Source: Planococcus citri
Taxonomy: Eukaryota; Arthropoda; Insecta; Hemiptera; Pseudococcidae
Assembly (NCBI RefSeq): GCF_950023065.1
Contig: NC_088678.1
Coordinates: 14,560,580-14,624,579 of the forward strand
Direction of reading: 5' to 3'
Length of the DNA stretch: 64,000 bases
Below the pieces are notes generated by a model. That model did no database searches, was not told the origin of the DNA, and worked only from the letters and a program-made list of their open reading frames with translations. Made by a program: the position numbers and the translations under genes. This document shows, piece by piece, positions 1-12,178 of the stretch (its first letter is position 1; every line of letters starts with the position of its first letter).

Positions 1-253
1 TTCAACTTAAAATTTTGACAGTACACATGAAATTATGAATCCATTCTGAATTGCATGTTTCAACAGTGTAAAATTAGGTATATTCTATTAAAAATAGTAA
101 AATAATGATGTCTATAGGGAAAAAGAGGTGAACATGCATTTCCTAATTTATTACTTATTAATAAAAATCTCAAATAGGCTGACAAAATTGCAGTCAAATT
201 ATCAGAGTTTATTTTATAATTGAATAAAATATTCATTGCAGAAATTCTTAAAA

Positions 254-1133
254 ATGGAAGAAGACAACGCATCTGGAAAAGCTGCACCGATAGCCCACTC
301 ATATTATCAAAATATTGACGAATACGACGAACATGAGCAGAAAACTGGAGCTTCAACGCCATCAACATTATCTCAGAAATCTCTCTCGACGGTAAGTCTT
401 GAGGAAGAGACAGGACTATTAAAAAAATCACAATCGGTCAAAGGTAGATTCCATTTCGATGGACTCGGACACATGAGTTACACACCTGCTCAACCTGCTG
501 CTGATATTATTACGGAGACACAGCTTCCAACATATCGCAATTACGGCACGACTACGCATCATCCAAGAAATGCTACTTTAATCCAGGTAACAAAACTCCT
601 GAATTTTTATCGCAAGTGGAGAAATTTCTTATATTAAACCTAGTTCTTTTCAAAAAGTATTTTTGTGATTTATAGAATAATACTTCCGGAGACTATCAAG
701 TTGACAGTAGTTCATACCGTAGTATGAAATGTATGGCCGGAATGTTACTGTTTACATTGTTCTTTATTGATGCTAAGCTATTGATAACCAAGATCAATCG
801 CTTTACTTCAGAAAAAACTGATTTTTCGCATTCGGAATCCCGACTTGATATTATGATTCTCATTTTAATCATCATTCTGCAGGTATATTTTGTCTTTTGT
901 ACACGAATTTATAGTCCTATACTCGTAATTAAACGTAGATGCAATAATAAATTTACTCATTTTATGTTTAGATTGCGGTCGGAATGATTATGGTTCTCAC
1001 TTCTCCGTACGTTAGAAGCGGTAAAAACGAAAGAAAAATACGTCGACAAGAATCAAATGATGAATTTGTCTCGATGAGCGTTTTCTTTATAGCTGCTTTG
1101 AACATCGCTTTGGTATCAATGAGTTCCGTTTGA
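254..1133 (+). CDS. Ninjurin-like membrane protein, three coding exons
   Basis: Coding exons are 254-586, 676-882 and 972-1133 (TGA), joined by GT-AG introns, all in phase 0, giving 233 aa. An AG acceptor at 240-241 opens the first exon, so a non-coding 5' exon probably lies outside the window; ATG 254 is the first in-frame start. Residues 1-127 are a hydrophilic, Ser/Thr-rich, presumably extracellular N-terminus. Residues 128-150 resemble the ninjurin helical segment (GMLLFTLFFIDAKLL). TM1 is about 170-191 and crosses the exon 2/3 junction with the typical LQIAVGMIMVL pattern. A basic loop RSGKNERKIRR follows, and TM2 is about 215-233, ending almost at the C-terminus. Ninjurins are small adhesion proteins of the plasma membrane; NINJ1 oligomerises to rupture membranes during lytic cell death. 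The fold call rests on the order and spacing of segments plus short motifs, and which insect paralogue this is cannot be told. An ATTAAA 8 bases after the stop is a weak poly(A) signal candidate. Confidence 0.8.
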
Positions 1134-2535
1134 AATATTAATTAAAATGGATTCAAGATTGATATTTTTACCTAACAACATATTTTTACCTAAAAATATA
1201 TTTTTTCAATTAATTCTCTTTTCCATAACGAAATTCAAAACGAATATTTTTACTTGCTCGAAACATATTTTTTGTTCTACAGAAATTGCGAATTATTCTG
1301 GAAAGTGCATAAGTAATTGAACTCTTTTCAGCGGTATTCTCGTCAACTCTTCGTTAGACCGAAAATTTTATGGGACATTATTTCACTCTTCACAACTTTG
1401 TTACTACCTAACTAATTTTTTCTTAAAACCCTTATTTCATATTATAAAATACCAAAAACGTTTTTCACCAAAGTGGCATTTTACAATTTTGAAAAATGTG
1501 CTCACGGACTTTTCTAAGAAGATACTTTTGAAAAACATTTTCAGAAATGAGCCTCAATAGTTTCTATAACAAACCTACTTATATAATGTTCAAAAAATTT
1601 CAATTAAGTACATATAGGAATTTTAGAGAAAAATTGCAGTTTCACCCTGTCTGAAAGGGTTTGGGATGAAGTAGCGATTTAAAAATTTTATCACAAAAAT
1701 TTTGGAACATAAAAAAGATTAACCTTTACAAGTCAATTTCAAAATCTGCGTTCAGGATCATGGATCATCTGCTACTTACAATTTTCATGTTTTTGTCATT
1801 TTACATGAAAAACAAGCATTTTACAAAAGAATTTATAAAAAGAAAAATTGCACAAAATGAAATTTCCTATTTTCAATTTTCCATTCATAAAATTTCCTAC
1901 ACAATCAACGATTCACAAAAACGCAACTGAAAAGCCTAAATTCTAAAATCCAGAGAAAATTGTAAACAAAATCCAAAAATCAACTGCACCAGCAAAAATC
2001 CCTGACGTTGTCGCTTCCAAATCTAATTGTAAGTGAAGACTGACCTTCAAAAAGTTCTCTCATTTCTCATTATTGTGATAAATGAAGACCAAATTCCGAG
2101 AAAATAGCATTAAAAAAAAGAACCCAAATCCAAAAAAAGTCTAGGAAATGCAAAATACTCTCCAAAAAAAGCAGTACATCATTTCTCCGACATTCCGGCA
2201 ACAAAATGGAGGCCGCCTACAGAGCAATTTTTGAAAAATCTCGTAGGAACTTGAAAATATGGAAAATTAAATGCAAAAATTGCATTTTTCGATCCGGTCA
2301 GAGATGGGGGAAGGGAACTGAGAAATGAAATTAAGCGTAAGTAGTAAGTACTTACTTACACTTCAAAATCAATTTTCACAAAATTAACAAAAGTCTCTGA
2401 TAGGTAAATTGAAATTTCAAGGTCCAAGAGGCAAATCATCTCGCTTACAGGGCATTTTCCTAACCAGTCAACTCCGTTTGAACTGAGCCTTGGATCACTA
2501 AAATATGTAGAATGTGATCCAGATCCCATGAGATG
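1134..2535. other. Intergenic AT-rich DNA, no gene seen
   Basis: Downstream of the ninjurin-like gene there is AT-rich sequence with stops in all frames. I see no RNA gene, no terminal inverted repeats and no coding remnant. Part of it will be the 3' untranslated region of the preceding gene. Confidence 0.5.
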
Positions 2536-3720
2536 GTCGGGGGGCCCGCATATGAATCTATTGCCCCCTCCCGCCGATCCTCCGGGACAACTTATTCCTT
2601 AAAGGGGGCGTCCTAAGGAACATTTCCAGCCCTTGTCCTCAAAAAAAAGAGGCCCTATTGACAGATCAGCTGAAATCGCAGATTTTGCCTTCCAACATAA
2701 GAGTTGCGCAACATTTTTTGGACCGTACAAAGGTACATCAAAAGAGCAGGCAAAAATTTATCACCTGTCAACATTTCAAGTGCTAAAGTGCGTTTTTCGA
2801 TTTTTGGTGAATTTTTGAAAATCAAATTCAGGCCAAAAATGAGGGAAAAAATCAAAATTTTACCAAATTGACTGAGAAAGCTGAAATTTGGGATATACCC
2901 TATTTTCGACCTGCCAAATCGATTGGAAACAGTTTCAAACCGTTTTGAGCAGTTTTGGAGCTTCCAGCAGATTTTTGAAACTTGAAATTCTTACAAAATT
3001 TCATTAAATGGAGTTGGAAAGCCGAAATTCATTCTGCAAACTGATTTCAATACTCTACGAAGTCGACTGCAGGTGGATTTCAAGTCGTTTTGGAGTCTCC
3101 AGCAACTTCTTGAAAATTACTGGAGCCTCCAGTAGATTTCTGAAACTTGACATTTTCATAAAATTTCATCAAATGGAGATGAAAAGTCGAAATTTTACTC
3201 AGCACTCCCATTTCAGCACTTTCTGAAAACGACTTCAGGTGGGTTCAAGTCATTTTGGAGCCTCCAGCGAATTTAGGAATATTCCTAGAATCACCAGCAG
3301 ATAGCAGATTTTTGAAACTTGATATTTCAACGGCGGTGGAGGGGGTGAAATAGATCCTTATGCGAGTCCCCCGACTAAGAACCAAATTTTGAGCTGACGA
3401 ATTTTTTTTTTCAATTTTTGAAAATAGTGGAAATAGCCTACTGGTAAGTACATTAATTTATAAAAAAGTAAAAATGAAATAAAAAGTTGAAAATTCACAT
3501 CCCAAAGTCACCCTCCTTCCACCTCGAGACTCAATACCACCATTTTTGAGCGGATCTGAAGCCCTCAGCAAAAGTTCTGGAACGATTTTAAATGACTGGA
3601 GAAAAGTCAATTTAATTGTTGCTGGAGGCTCCAGATTGGAACGAAAATGGTCGCAATCGATTCGGAGGGTCCATTTCAGAATATGAACCCATTTTAAGAT
3701 TCATTCAACATTTGTGTATT
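2536..3720. repeat. Dispersed repeat with TGGAGCCTCCAG motifs, two copies in opposite orientation
   Basis: A block at about 2541-2620 (CCGCCGATCCTCCGGGACAA, then CCTTAAAGGGGGCGTCCTAA) is the reverse complement of sequence at about 62983-63065. A second, direct copy of its outer part (AATAGATCCTTATGCGAGTC) is at about 3348-3390. Between and after them come repeated short units with GGAGCCTCCAGCAGATTTTTGAAACTTG at about 2957, 3095, 3125 and 3258. Frames here are closed or only short, so this is a repeat family and not a gene. Confidence 0.6.
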
Positions 3721-4130
3721 TTTAGTGTGCGTAGCACACTATTGGTTTCGCTTTGAGAAATTGAAATTTCAATTACAATGAATGTTCTCTTAAGCTATAC
3801 AACCGTTTTTTGTACCTATTGGACACCATTTGAGAATCATTAAGGCGGAGGGAATAGATTAATTTCCATTCAATTCGGATGGGTAATTGCTGAGTAATTG
3901 CAATTTTAGTTCATTATTTTAATGCATTAAATCCTAAAAAAGGGAAAAGGGGACTTGTAGAACACCTGCCACTCATTGTACCCTGCTATACCCCCAGTCT
4001 ATTCCATCACCAGCTGTGTTTCATTGTACCCTGTTACACCCCCGGTCTGTTAGCTGTAAATTCCAAGTGGGAGTGGTTTGGTGGGGCGTTTACCAAACAA
4101 ATACATATATTATTTTAATGCCCTAACCCT
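3721..4130. other. Non-coding stretch with a small hairpin and a short direct duplication
   Basis: A perfect small hairpin AGTGTGCGTAGCACACT is at 3724-3740; its first 12 bases recur inverted at about 5931-5942. The phrase CATTGTACCCTG followed by TACACCCCC occurs twice, at about 3976 and 4022. No coding signal was found. Confidence 0.4.
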
Positions 4131-4135
4131 CGTAG

Positions 4136-4216
4136 TGAATTCATGGCTGAGTGGATAGGGCATGTAGGTAGGAATAGGAAATTTAGGGACCCAGGTTCGA
4201 ATCCCCGTGAGGTAAG
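4136..4216 (+). repeat. tRNA-derived SINE head
   Basis: An RNA polymerase III A box (TGGCTGAGTGG, 4144-4154) is followed 40 bases later by a B box (GGTTCGAATCC, 4194-4204). This is the internal promoter of a tRNA-related sequence. The interior does not form a convincing cloverleaf (GTAGGTAGGAATAGG in the anticodon region), so a SINE head or tRNA pseudogene is more likely than a working tRNA. The 3' end of the SINE body is not clear. Confidence 0.6.
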
Positions 4217-4391
4217 TAGGTAGGTGAAAGATTTTTCGTTGGAAAATTGGATAGGTAAATGCTTTGGAGTTACCTATGTAGTACATGATAATGGGGCATA
4301 AATAATGCTGAAATTGGGTTATGAAATATGATATCATTTGCTAACTAAAAATTCATTTCATTAATTTTTTGTCTACCTATAGCCATAAGTA

Positions 4392-5060
4392 GGGCTAGGA
4401 TTTATATGCGCTAAAAAATCGATTATATGCGCCTTAAAAATGTGCTAAAAATGATGAAAATATGCGAATATATGCGCTAAAATGACAAAATATGCGAATA
4501 TATGCGCTATAAAAGTGCAGCATGTTGCATATCAAAATGAAGGTATTTTCAATCTGGAGCTGAAATTGCAGTGTATAAACAGAAAAAATACACCCATTCA
4601 GATTTATTTCATAAAATAGCATTTTATTTTTACAAAAGGAAGAATTATACATTGGAATAACATCCGATTGTCAAATGCTGTTCAAGATTGTGAATCACAA
4701 CCGATTTCCAGTTGTCTCTGAGCACAAATAAAAATAAAACCATGGTTTCAATTTTTAAAAAGTTTTTTTTTTTTATTTAAAAAATTATATTTTTTTCTAA
4801 ATTTTGCGTTTTTTGAATCAATTTTTGTGATTTTTTCCGAAATATGCGCTATCGACTCAAAATATGCGATAAATATGCGCTAAAAGAGCATTTTTTGACG
4901 AAAATATGCGAATATATGCATTTATACCCAAAATATGCGGAAATATGCGCTAAAAAATTTCACCATTTGTCTCAGAAATGTATGAATCGCAAAAGAAACA
5001 GTGATATGCGCTAATTAGTATAGCCAAAACAGATATGCGTTTGCATATAAATCCTAGCCC
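4392..5060. mobile_element. MITE with TA target site, filled with ATATGCG motifs
   Basis: Terminal inverted repeats GGGCTAGGATTTATATGC (4392) and its complement GCATATAAATCCTAGCCC (ending 5060) match perfectly and are flanked by TA on both sides (4390-4391, 5061-5062). The element is 669 bp and non-coding. Both ends carry many ATATGCG(C/A) heptamers, about a dozen on the + strand. A TA duplication fits Tc1/mariner-like or other TA-targeting transposases, but no autonomous partner is in the window. Confidence 0.75.
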
Positions 5061-5159
5061 TAACGATTACAGTAAAAATTATTGAATGGGATCTGGTACT
5101 TAACCAGTATTTAGTTAAATTTTTTTGTAAAAATTACCCATTTTTTTCCTGTAATTTAG

Positions 5160-5860
5160 AGGCAATGCAAATTCTTGACATATTTTATAAGATTTAATTC
5201 TTAATTTAGAATAAAAAGCAAGTTCTGAAAATTGGTTTGAAAATTTATAAATTTGAAGACAATGGAAATTCTAAAAAAAATAATATGAAAATTTGTATTT
5301 AGAGACGCTGAGAATTCCAAAAATTGATTAAAAGTTCTGTAAGTTGCAGATAATGTGAACTTGAAAATTATATTATGAAATAAGTATTGTAATATTTATG
5401 AAGAAGATGAGAATTCTGAAAAATTGGAGGCAATGTGAATTCCAAAAATTGAGTAAACGTTTTAAAATTTGTGGACAATATGAACTTGAAAATTGAATTT
5501 GAAATTTTTTAATTTAAAGACAATAAGAATTCTGAAAAATTATTCAAAATTTGACTATTTAGAGGCAATGTGAATTCTAAAAATTGATTGCAAATTTCCT
5601 AACTCAGCAGCAATGCAAAATTTTGAAAATTTATTGAAAACTTTATGAAATTGTAGCGATGGGGAATTTGGGAAATTGATTTGAAATTTTGTAAATTTTA
5701 AAACAATGCAAACTATGAAAAACAACTAGAAATTTCTTAATTTAGAAGCAATACAAGCTTATAAATTATTCTGAAATACCTATTGTAATTTGGAAAATAT
5801 GAAAACACTGAAAATAATTATTATTTTGAAGCAGTGAGAGTTTCAAAAATTCTCATCACT
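5160..5860. repeat. 45-bp minisatellite, diverged
   Basis: The core GGCAATGTGAATTCTAAAAA recurs with the CAATG step at about 5431, 5476, 5521, 5566, 5611, 5657, 5704 and 5749, a spacing of 45-47 bp. Each unit reads roughly TTAGAGGCAATGTGAATTCT then AAAAATTGATTGAAATTT. Copies are diverged, and earlier weaker units reach back to about 5160. Confidence 0.7.
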
Positions 5861-6120
5861 GTGACATGGTTGATTCACTTATGCACTACCTAGATGTAAT
5901 AACGGTTATAGCTGTAGAAAAGGCAGCTAGCTACGCACACTTTGCAGCTAAGCTTTGCTTAGCTGTCTAGTTGTTTTTGAAACTGCAAAAAAATCGAAAT
6001 TTTGAACTTATGCCACACACAGAGATGGGCAGGGAAAAAGAGAAATTAAATATTAATTTAAGAATGTTTTTGCTAAATTGACCGTTTAAAAATTTTTAAA
6101 AAATTTGATACCTAACCTTA

Positions 6121-8600
6121 TTTGTAAAAAAATACACTTTTAAATTCATTGACTGGAATTTGCGAATCGCCAGCTTTAATTGATTCGGAATGTCGAAATT
6201 ATAACAGGATTAAATTTTCTACTGCTGAAGTTAGTAACAATGCTCCCTGGAGCTATTTGAAATCGCTGGAGAAAAGTCATCAACATTTACTGAAGACTCA
6301 GATTGACGCGAAAATAGTGATAATCGACTCGAGGGGTCGACTTCATATTATAAACCGATGTTCAGATTCATTCCAACCTATTTTGTTCAAACCTGTACAA
6401 AAATTCGAAATTTGGAACCAATAGGTAGGTACTGCTAAAAGAAAGTGTGGAAGGGCAGAGCGAAAGGTTAAATACTCATACTGATACTTATGTTGATTTA
6501 AAGTAATTTTACAACATTATTTTGCTCGTCTCCTTAATACTTCAAAAATAATAAAATTTCGACCCTCCCTGTTATTCATCCCCTTCCCCCGTCGATTCCG
6601 ACAACGTGACCGTGAATTCGTCCAAAAACATGCATCTTCGGTACTACAAACACAGAGTCCACTGGGAATCAAAAGATAACCAATTTTTTCCAACTTCGGA
6701 AAAGTTTTTAACAATATGTAAATTCACTCAAGCAGGGCTATAAATGTTCTCGAAAACTGAATTTTTTTCAGACCATATTAATAACGTCGAAATACGAACA
6801 TCGGTACTCGTAGTCTCGTACGTTCTAGATGACATTTCTTTTAAAAGGTTATGCTCTATTTTTTTTCCTGCCAATACCTCGATCGACTCGAGTATTAACA
6901 TTACTGCATAGAACGACAAACCTACGAGTACCTATGTATTCATATTCGATATAGTCGTCTGGCACCGAAGGAAATCAACTTTCAAAATTCGCTATTTCCT
7001 GATTATCAAACGTTGTTCGTCTTCTTTACGAATGGCCCCTTAGGCGCACTTTGCAGACTGCGCGCGATAAATCTCATGTAGGTACTCGTAAGTGGAAAAG
7101 TTATCGCTTTAAATAGGCGACACTGATGAGACGACCGTACTGTATGTTTCATAAATTCTAGAAGTGAACTTGTAGTAATATAAGTATAGTACACAACGCC
7201 TACGGAGTAACGATAAAACGTGCGCAAGTCGTGCGTAAGTTCGATATCATCGTGGAACGAAAATTCAAAACCACGTCCTACCATTGCCGCATCTCACACA
7301 ATATTAACCGCAAATCACTTTTAATTTCTCCTCATCGTTGTATTAATTACGGTCATAGACTCTCAGTACATGAGGCTATTTTAAAATATTCATTCGTCAA
7401 AGACATTATTCCGATGCTATGTCGTTTGTCAGTGAAAAAAAACCTCGTAAATTAGACGAATTAAAATCAAAATTTTTCATTCCAATGTAGCCAGTTTTTT
7501 GAATCCCTTTGAATTCGATATCTCTCGCGTCAGATTGATTTTCGCAGCCAGCCTAAAATATACCTTTGAGATAGATCCGCCAGTAATTAGTCCATAATTA
7601 CACTTTGAACTTTCTGAAAGCAACACCTCATCATTGATGAAAATCAATCGGTAAATTGGTCGTTGAAATCTACAAGGGTCAGCCTGCTCCATCGTCTATA
7701 TTAAGTTACTCCTTATATAGCGGTAGGCCACAATTCGATAAAGTATTCTGTCTTTGATGCAGGCTATTTGAAAATCACTCGGGTATCGTTATCGACTCCT
7801 TTTTCATCGTAGGTACCTATATTCCCGCTGTTTGAACTCGAATTGATCCTAATACCATAAATAACATCTTGATTGCCATCTTGATCGAGGGTTCGTGGCC
7901 TCTCCAAGGACGTAATAATATCTCGTAAAAATACGCCAATTCAGACAGGTGCCCACGAGCATAAGCAGACCCGGACCGTCGCTCGTTTTATACGAGTACG
8001 ATGATTTCATATACTGGAAAACATCTCAGCTGTGGTAACCGTACTATACCAGTGCGCATTGATTTACTACACAGTGGCTCGTCTATGGAAATGGAAACCC
8101 TGCTGTTGCTGGAAAACAACAAGATGCGAAAGGAAAGGTTCACCCCCGGTCCATATTTACTTCTTCCTCGACTCGCGTACGTTTCATTCTGGTCACTGAG
8201 CTTTTCAAAGGTCATTCTGTCTCGTTGCTGCTTATTTCATACAGAGAGTTAATGAGAAAGGTGGAGTACCAGCGTAAATTATTTTTAACCGTTTTGAAAA
8301 GTAATCTGTTTCGGTGTATGTTTTTGCGTTTGAAAGTAATTTTTCCTCATTTAAAATTTCTATGGTGGTGAAAGAAAAAAATGTTTAGAGGACTTTACAC
8401 ATGATACGTGTATACAAAAGGTGTCTTAAAACTGTAGTTGGTTGACCTGGTATGTACCCTTGATACCTTTTAGTGAAAAAAAAATCTCAAAAAATGCTCA
8501 CAGTTTGATTCTTTTCCTCGTGAATGAAATTTTACAAAAGCTCGTTACTCAAAAACGAACCAAAAGAGACCTATCCAGTATCCACAAACATTCTACTGCA
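6121..8600. other. Mostly single-copy DNA, no gene recognised
   Basis: The first 300 bases still carry GGAGCTATTTGAAATCGCTG-type repeat words. From about 6430 to 8600 the composition is more even and repeats are few. Short ORFs on both strands (60-90 codons) show no recognisable domain, and none has convincing exon borders. It could hold regulatory DNA or untranslated exons, but I see none that can be defended. Confidence 0.4.
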
Positions 8601-9780
8601 ATTAATGATGATTAAAAAAAAAAAAAAAAAAAGGAAATATATTCCACCTAATTTAAAATTCCACTTCCTTTTTCCCACCTTTAAAAAAAAATTCATCAAT
8701 TTTTATCATCACTCAAAAATTCACCGTCACCAAACACAGAATCAAATTAACCCATTTTCTACGAGAAAAAAATTTCTATTTTCTATAACAATACAGGGCC
8801 ATATACCTACTGTCATCTCATGAAACAAAAACACTTCCATTATTTTTACTCCGACGGGGAAAAAAAAGAAACAGAAGGAACAAGGAACCAAGCAGAATAG
8901 CGACAAAATAGCCCACGACACAATTTTTCCGGTTACCCAAAACCTTATCTTCGTTCTTCAGATACACTTCAGTCTCCACAATATTTTCTCTTCTCTCGTG
9001 AAGAAAAAAAAACGAGGAAAAAAATTCAACCAGCCTTCGAAACATATTCGGGATTCATGACCTGTTAAATGGAGGAATTGACCTTTCGATGGGTAAAAAA
9101 AGGGGGAATATGACGTCATTTTCGATCATGCGTTTAGCCAAAACTACTCCTACATAATTTTTTTTTTCATAAACGTGTAACCGCTTAAAAACCTTACGCG
9201 ACGTATAAAATAACACCGCAACGTTCGAAGAAAAAGACAGTATCGCTATGAAAATAAACACGCTACATTTTTTCTACGTGGAAATTTTTTTCTCGGAATA
9301 TGTTTTTTGAGAAAATAAAATTAGTGGGTGAAGAATACATATAGACGAGGTTATGTGACAGGTTGTCTTTAAAGTTCCAAAAATAAAATTTAGTAGTTTT
9401 TAGTTTTTTTTACCTTCTGTTTTGGACTATAGGTAGGTGTTTAAATTGGAATCCCACCCCTCCTCCGTAAATTTGTCTTTCAAATACCTTCTAATCGCAT
9501 AGGCATCAAAATGTAAAATTGCGGGGGGAAAAGGAAAACCTATAATTTAAAAAAAGAATGAAATGTTCCGGATCTATCTCCCTTCTCCTTTCCTAGGAAA
9601 ATATAAAAAATCAAACATTATTTAAACATTTACAAAATTCTAACTTATTTTTCTTCCATTTAGGTACCCAGGGGAAATGATAAACAAAAGTAACTCCAAA
9701 TTTGAATTTATATTACCACACAAGGGAATGTTTTGAATTGGATGGGACCACCCGAGTTGAACACGACCAAGCTAGATCGA
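8601..9780. other. Non-coding DNA with an A18 run
   Basis: Homopolymer A runs (8614-8632 is the longest) and AT-rich sequence. ORFs in this stretch consist of low-complexity Lys/Phe-rich translations. No element ends were found. Confidence 0.4.
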
Positions 9781-9789
9781 AACAGCATG

Positions 9790-10060
9790 TGCTAAAACCC
9801 TCGCATACAAAATTTCAAGACCTTTGATTCAGTTTTGGTTTTTGACAGATTTTTGAAAACTTGAAAAAATACAAAAAAGCTGTTTTAAGGGCGATTTTCA
9901 AACATTTTCGTGAAGTATAAATTTTTTGAACAAAGTGAATCAATGTGAATGATTCCTTCCAACTCTTATACATCAACAACTACTAATTTTGAGCTATTCT
10001 GGAGGCTCCAGCGATTTTTCAATTTTCTTCAGAAATTTCAAATCGCTCCTGAATGGACAA
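9790..10060 (-). repeat. Dispersed repeat, inverted partner of 14826-15060
   Basis: Read as reverse complement, this stretch follows 14870-15060 closely. Both run from CTGGAGGCTCCAG (9999-10011; 14870-14882) through GTTGATGT, GGAATCATTCACATTG, TTCACTTTG and ATACTTCACGAAA/ATATTTCACGAAA. The two copies lie on opposite sides of, and outside, the long inverted-repeat element at 11121-14578. Confidence 0.65.
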
Positions 10061-10539
10061 AAATTAACTTCAGCACCTAATAACTTTGATCGACACTAAT
10101 TAGACACCTTTTTGGCAATTTTGTGTCCAGTTCAAAAGTGAATTTTTGATCGATTCAATTTTTTACCCAAATTCCAGAAAATATATGGAAAAATCAAATT
10201 TTCAAAGAAAGGTATAACGAGCGATTTTTCCGGCAAAATATCGTCCGATGGGTCTACACGATCACGCTACCTTAAAAACAATCACAGTCTGACATTTTTG
10301 AAGTACTAATTTTTTTCTCAACTGTTCCTGGAATTTACAAATTTTGGACGAAAATTCACTTTTGAACTGGCAGTCCAGGAATTTCGTGAAAACCATCTAA
10401 AATGGTCGAGAGGGTGCCCATGCCCACCTACCAAATCAATACCCACCAAAGTTTCAATTGACACCAAAGTCAACGCTCGTAAATACTTAATTTCTCCTCT
10501 TCCCTCAAAATGTAACTTTACTAACCAAAAAAGTATGAA

Positions 10540-11120
10540 AAAAATAACCAAAAAGTGGTCAAAACACTTACAAAACGCAAACAAAACATTCTAATGCAGA
10601 AAAAGTAACCAGAAAAAACACAAGTTAGTATCAATTGAAGTTAATGTACGAAGGGAAGTAAGTCCAAAAAAAATTACGAAAAAAAAACATTCCAATTAAA
10701 ATTAATTTGATGATGAAATTTTTCGATTGAGACTTCGGCAATTTTAGCAGAAATCAGGACTATTTGGCAATTATTGGCAAAAAAGCGAGACTTTGGGTAA
10801 GTTTTGGTAAAAAAGATAAACCTTTTGGCATTTTTTTCAAAAATGCGAAAATTTTCCGCAAAAAATGAGACTTAACGCACGACAATTTTGACTTTGGCTG
10901 AACCCGAAACTCTTAAACAATTTTTAGAAAAAAAGGGAGTACGACTTTTACTTATGTAAGTTTTTGCAAGAAAAACGAAACTTTTAGGCAGCTTTTGTCG
11001 AAAAATTGAAAATTCTTGAAATTTTTGTCAAGAAACGAGGCTTTTGCAATTTTTTATTTAACAAAATCGAGACTTGAACAATAATGCTGCATACTGAAAT
11101 AGTACAGTCATTTTAAATTT
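10540..11120 (+). repeat. Degenerate GGCAATTTT / GCGAGACTTTT minisatellite, first locus
   Basis: It opens with a non-tandem module (AAAAAGTAACCAGAAAA, then CATTCCAATTAAAATTAA and ATGATGAAATTTTTCGAT). Units follow of the kind GGCAATTTTNGCAAAAAAGCGAGACTTTT, 35-45 bp long and heavily diverged. The same lead-in and units recur at 35990-36820 and 41820-45040, always on this strand. The long inverted-repeat element has inserted into its right end. Confidence 0.6.
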
Positions 11121-12178
11121 TTTATTCGGACTAAATCCTACAAAAGGTTTTTTTGCGGGATACTGTAGTGGAAGGGGTCCTATTTAACATACTAAAAGTC
11201 CCACCCCGTACCCCACGTGCGTCGCGTGCTAGAGCGTGAAAAGTGTCCCGCCGCGGCGTTTTTTGCGATTTTCTCGCGAGGGTTTGATTTTACGTCGAAA
11301 ATGGCTTTATTTTTGTGTTCTACGTCAAATTTCCGATCTATTGATATATCAACTGCCCTTCTACCCCCAAGGGGGGTGGGACCAGAACCATTCAAATGAG
11401 AGGGGTTTTCTAAAAAAAACAAAAAAGCTATCGGCGCATATGGGGGATGAAATGGTCCCGGAGAGTGTTCGAGTTGATACCAGCATGGAAGGTGGGTACC
11501 ATCGAGAAACTTCCGCGTGAAAAATTTCAGATCCACGCCCCCTCCCCTTTTTGGGGAGCCCCCCTTTTCTGTAATTTCAATAACACTTTTCTCAGCCCCA
11601 TTTCGACCGATTTTGAAAATTTTTCAGTATGTTATGTATATCCTTAGTAAGTATCCCCACAAAAATTTTCAACCACCTCCCCTCATATTTACCCCTCAAA
11701 ATGGCGTTTTTTTATATTTTTTATGCCTATTAACAATCAATATTGCGAGGTAAAATTTTGGAAACACGTTTTTTGGATGTATTTTCGGCCCCCAAACATC
11801 ATATACTGTTTTAGAAATTTTTGCTTTGGTGCGCCGGGGTGAAAAATTAGATGAATGTGTTTTAGGGGGGTAGGGGGTGAAATGGGAATTTTGAAAAAAA
11901 TAACTATTAACGAGTAGGGTATCGTTTTCATATGATTCGATACCGCTGAGAACGAATATGACTTCAGATTTTCTGCTACGCTCACCTAGCCCCCTCCAGA
12001 GCCCCCCAGCCCCCCCAATTTTCACTATTTTGGAAATAAAGTTATTTTGATGAAATTGGTGTCGTTTTCATATGATTCGATACCACCGAGCACGAATATG
12101 ACTTCGAATTTTCTGCTACACTCTCCTAGCCCACTCCAGAGCCCCTCAGCCCCCTCAATTTTCATTATTTTGGAAATA
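11121..12178 (+). repeat. Left inverted arm of the foldback element
   Basis: GC-rich tracts (CCCCAAGGGGGGTGGG near 11367; GCCCCCCAGCCCCCCC near 12000) contrast with the AT-rich surroundings. Open frames of 60-109 codons occur here and again, mirror-wise, in the right arm. They follow from the inverted duplication and show no domain. The inner end is a tandem duplication described separately. Confidence 0.85.

Noticed and set aside
2633..2855. Short ORFs in both directions near 2.7 kb
   Set aside because: They lie inside the dispersed repeat family and are not kept in the other copies.
4136..4216. Functional tRNA gene
   Set aside because: A and B boxes are good, but the stems do not pair into a cloverleaf, and there is no clean T-run terminator directly after it.
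8524..8823. 99-codon ORF with a poly-Lys run
   Set aside because: The Lys run is the A18 homopolymer, and the rest is low-complexity Phe/Lys translation.
11192..12025. ORFs of 60-114 codons in both arms of the foldback element
   Set aside because: The same translations appear mirror-wise in both arms because the arms are inverted copies. They overlap each other on both strands, lack any domain, and are Pro/Phe/Lys-rich readings of GC-rich and homopolymer tracts.
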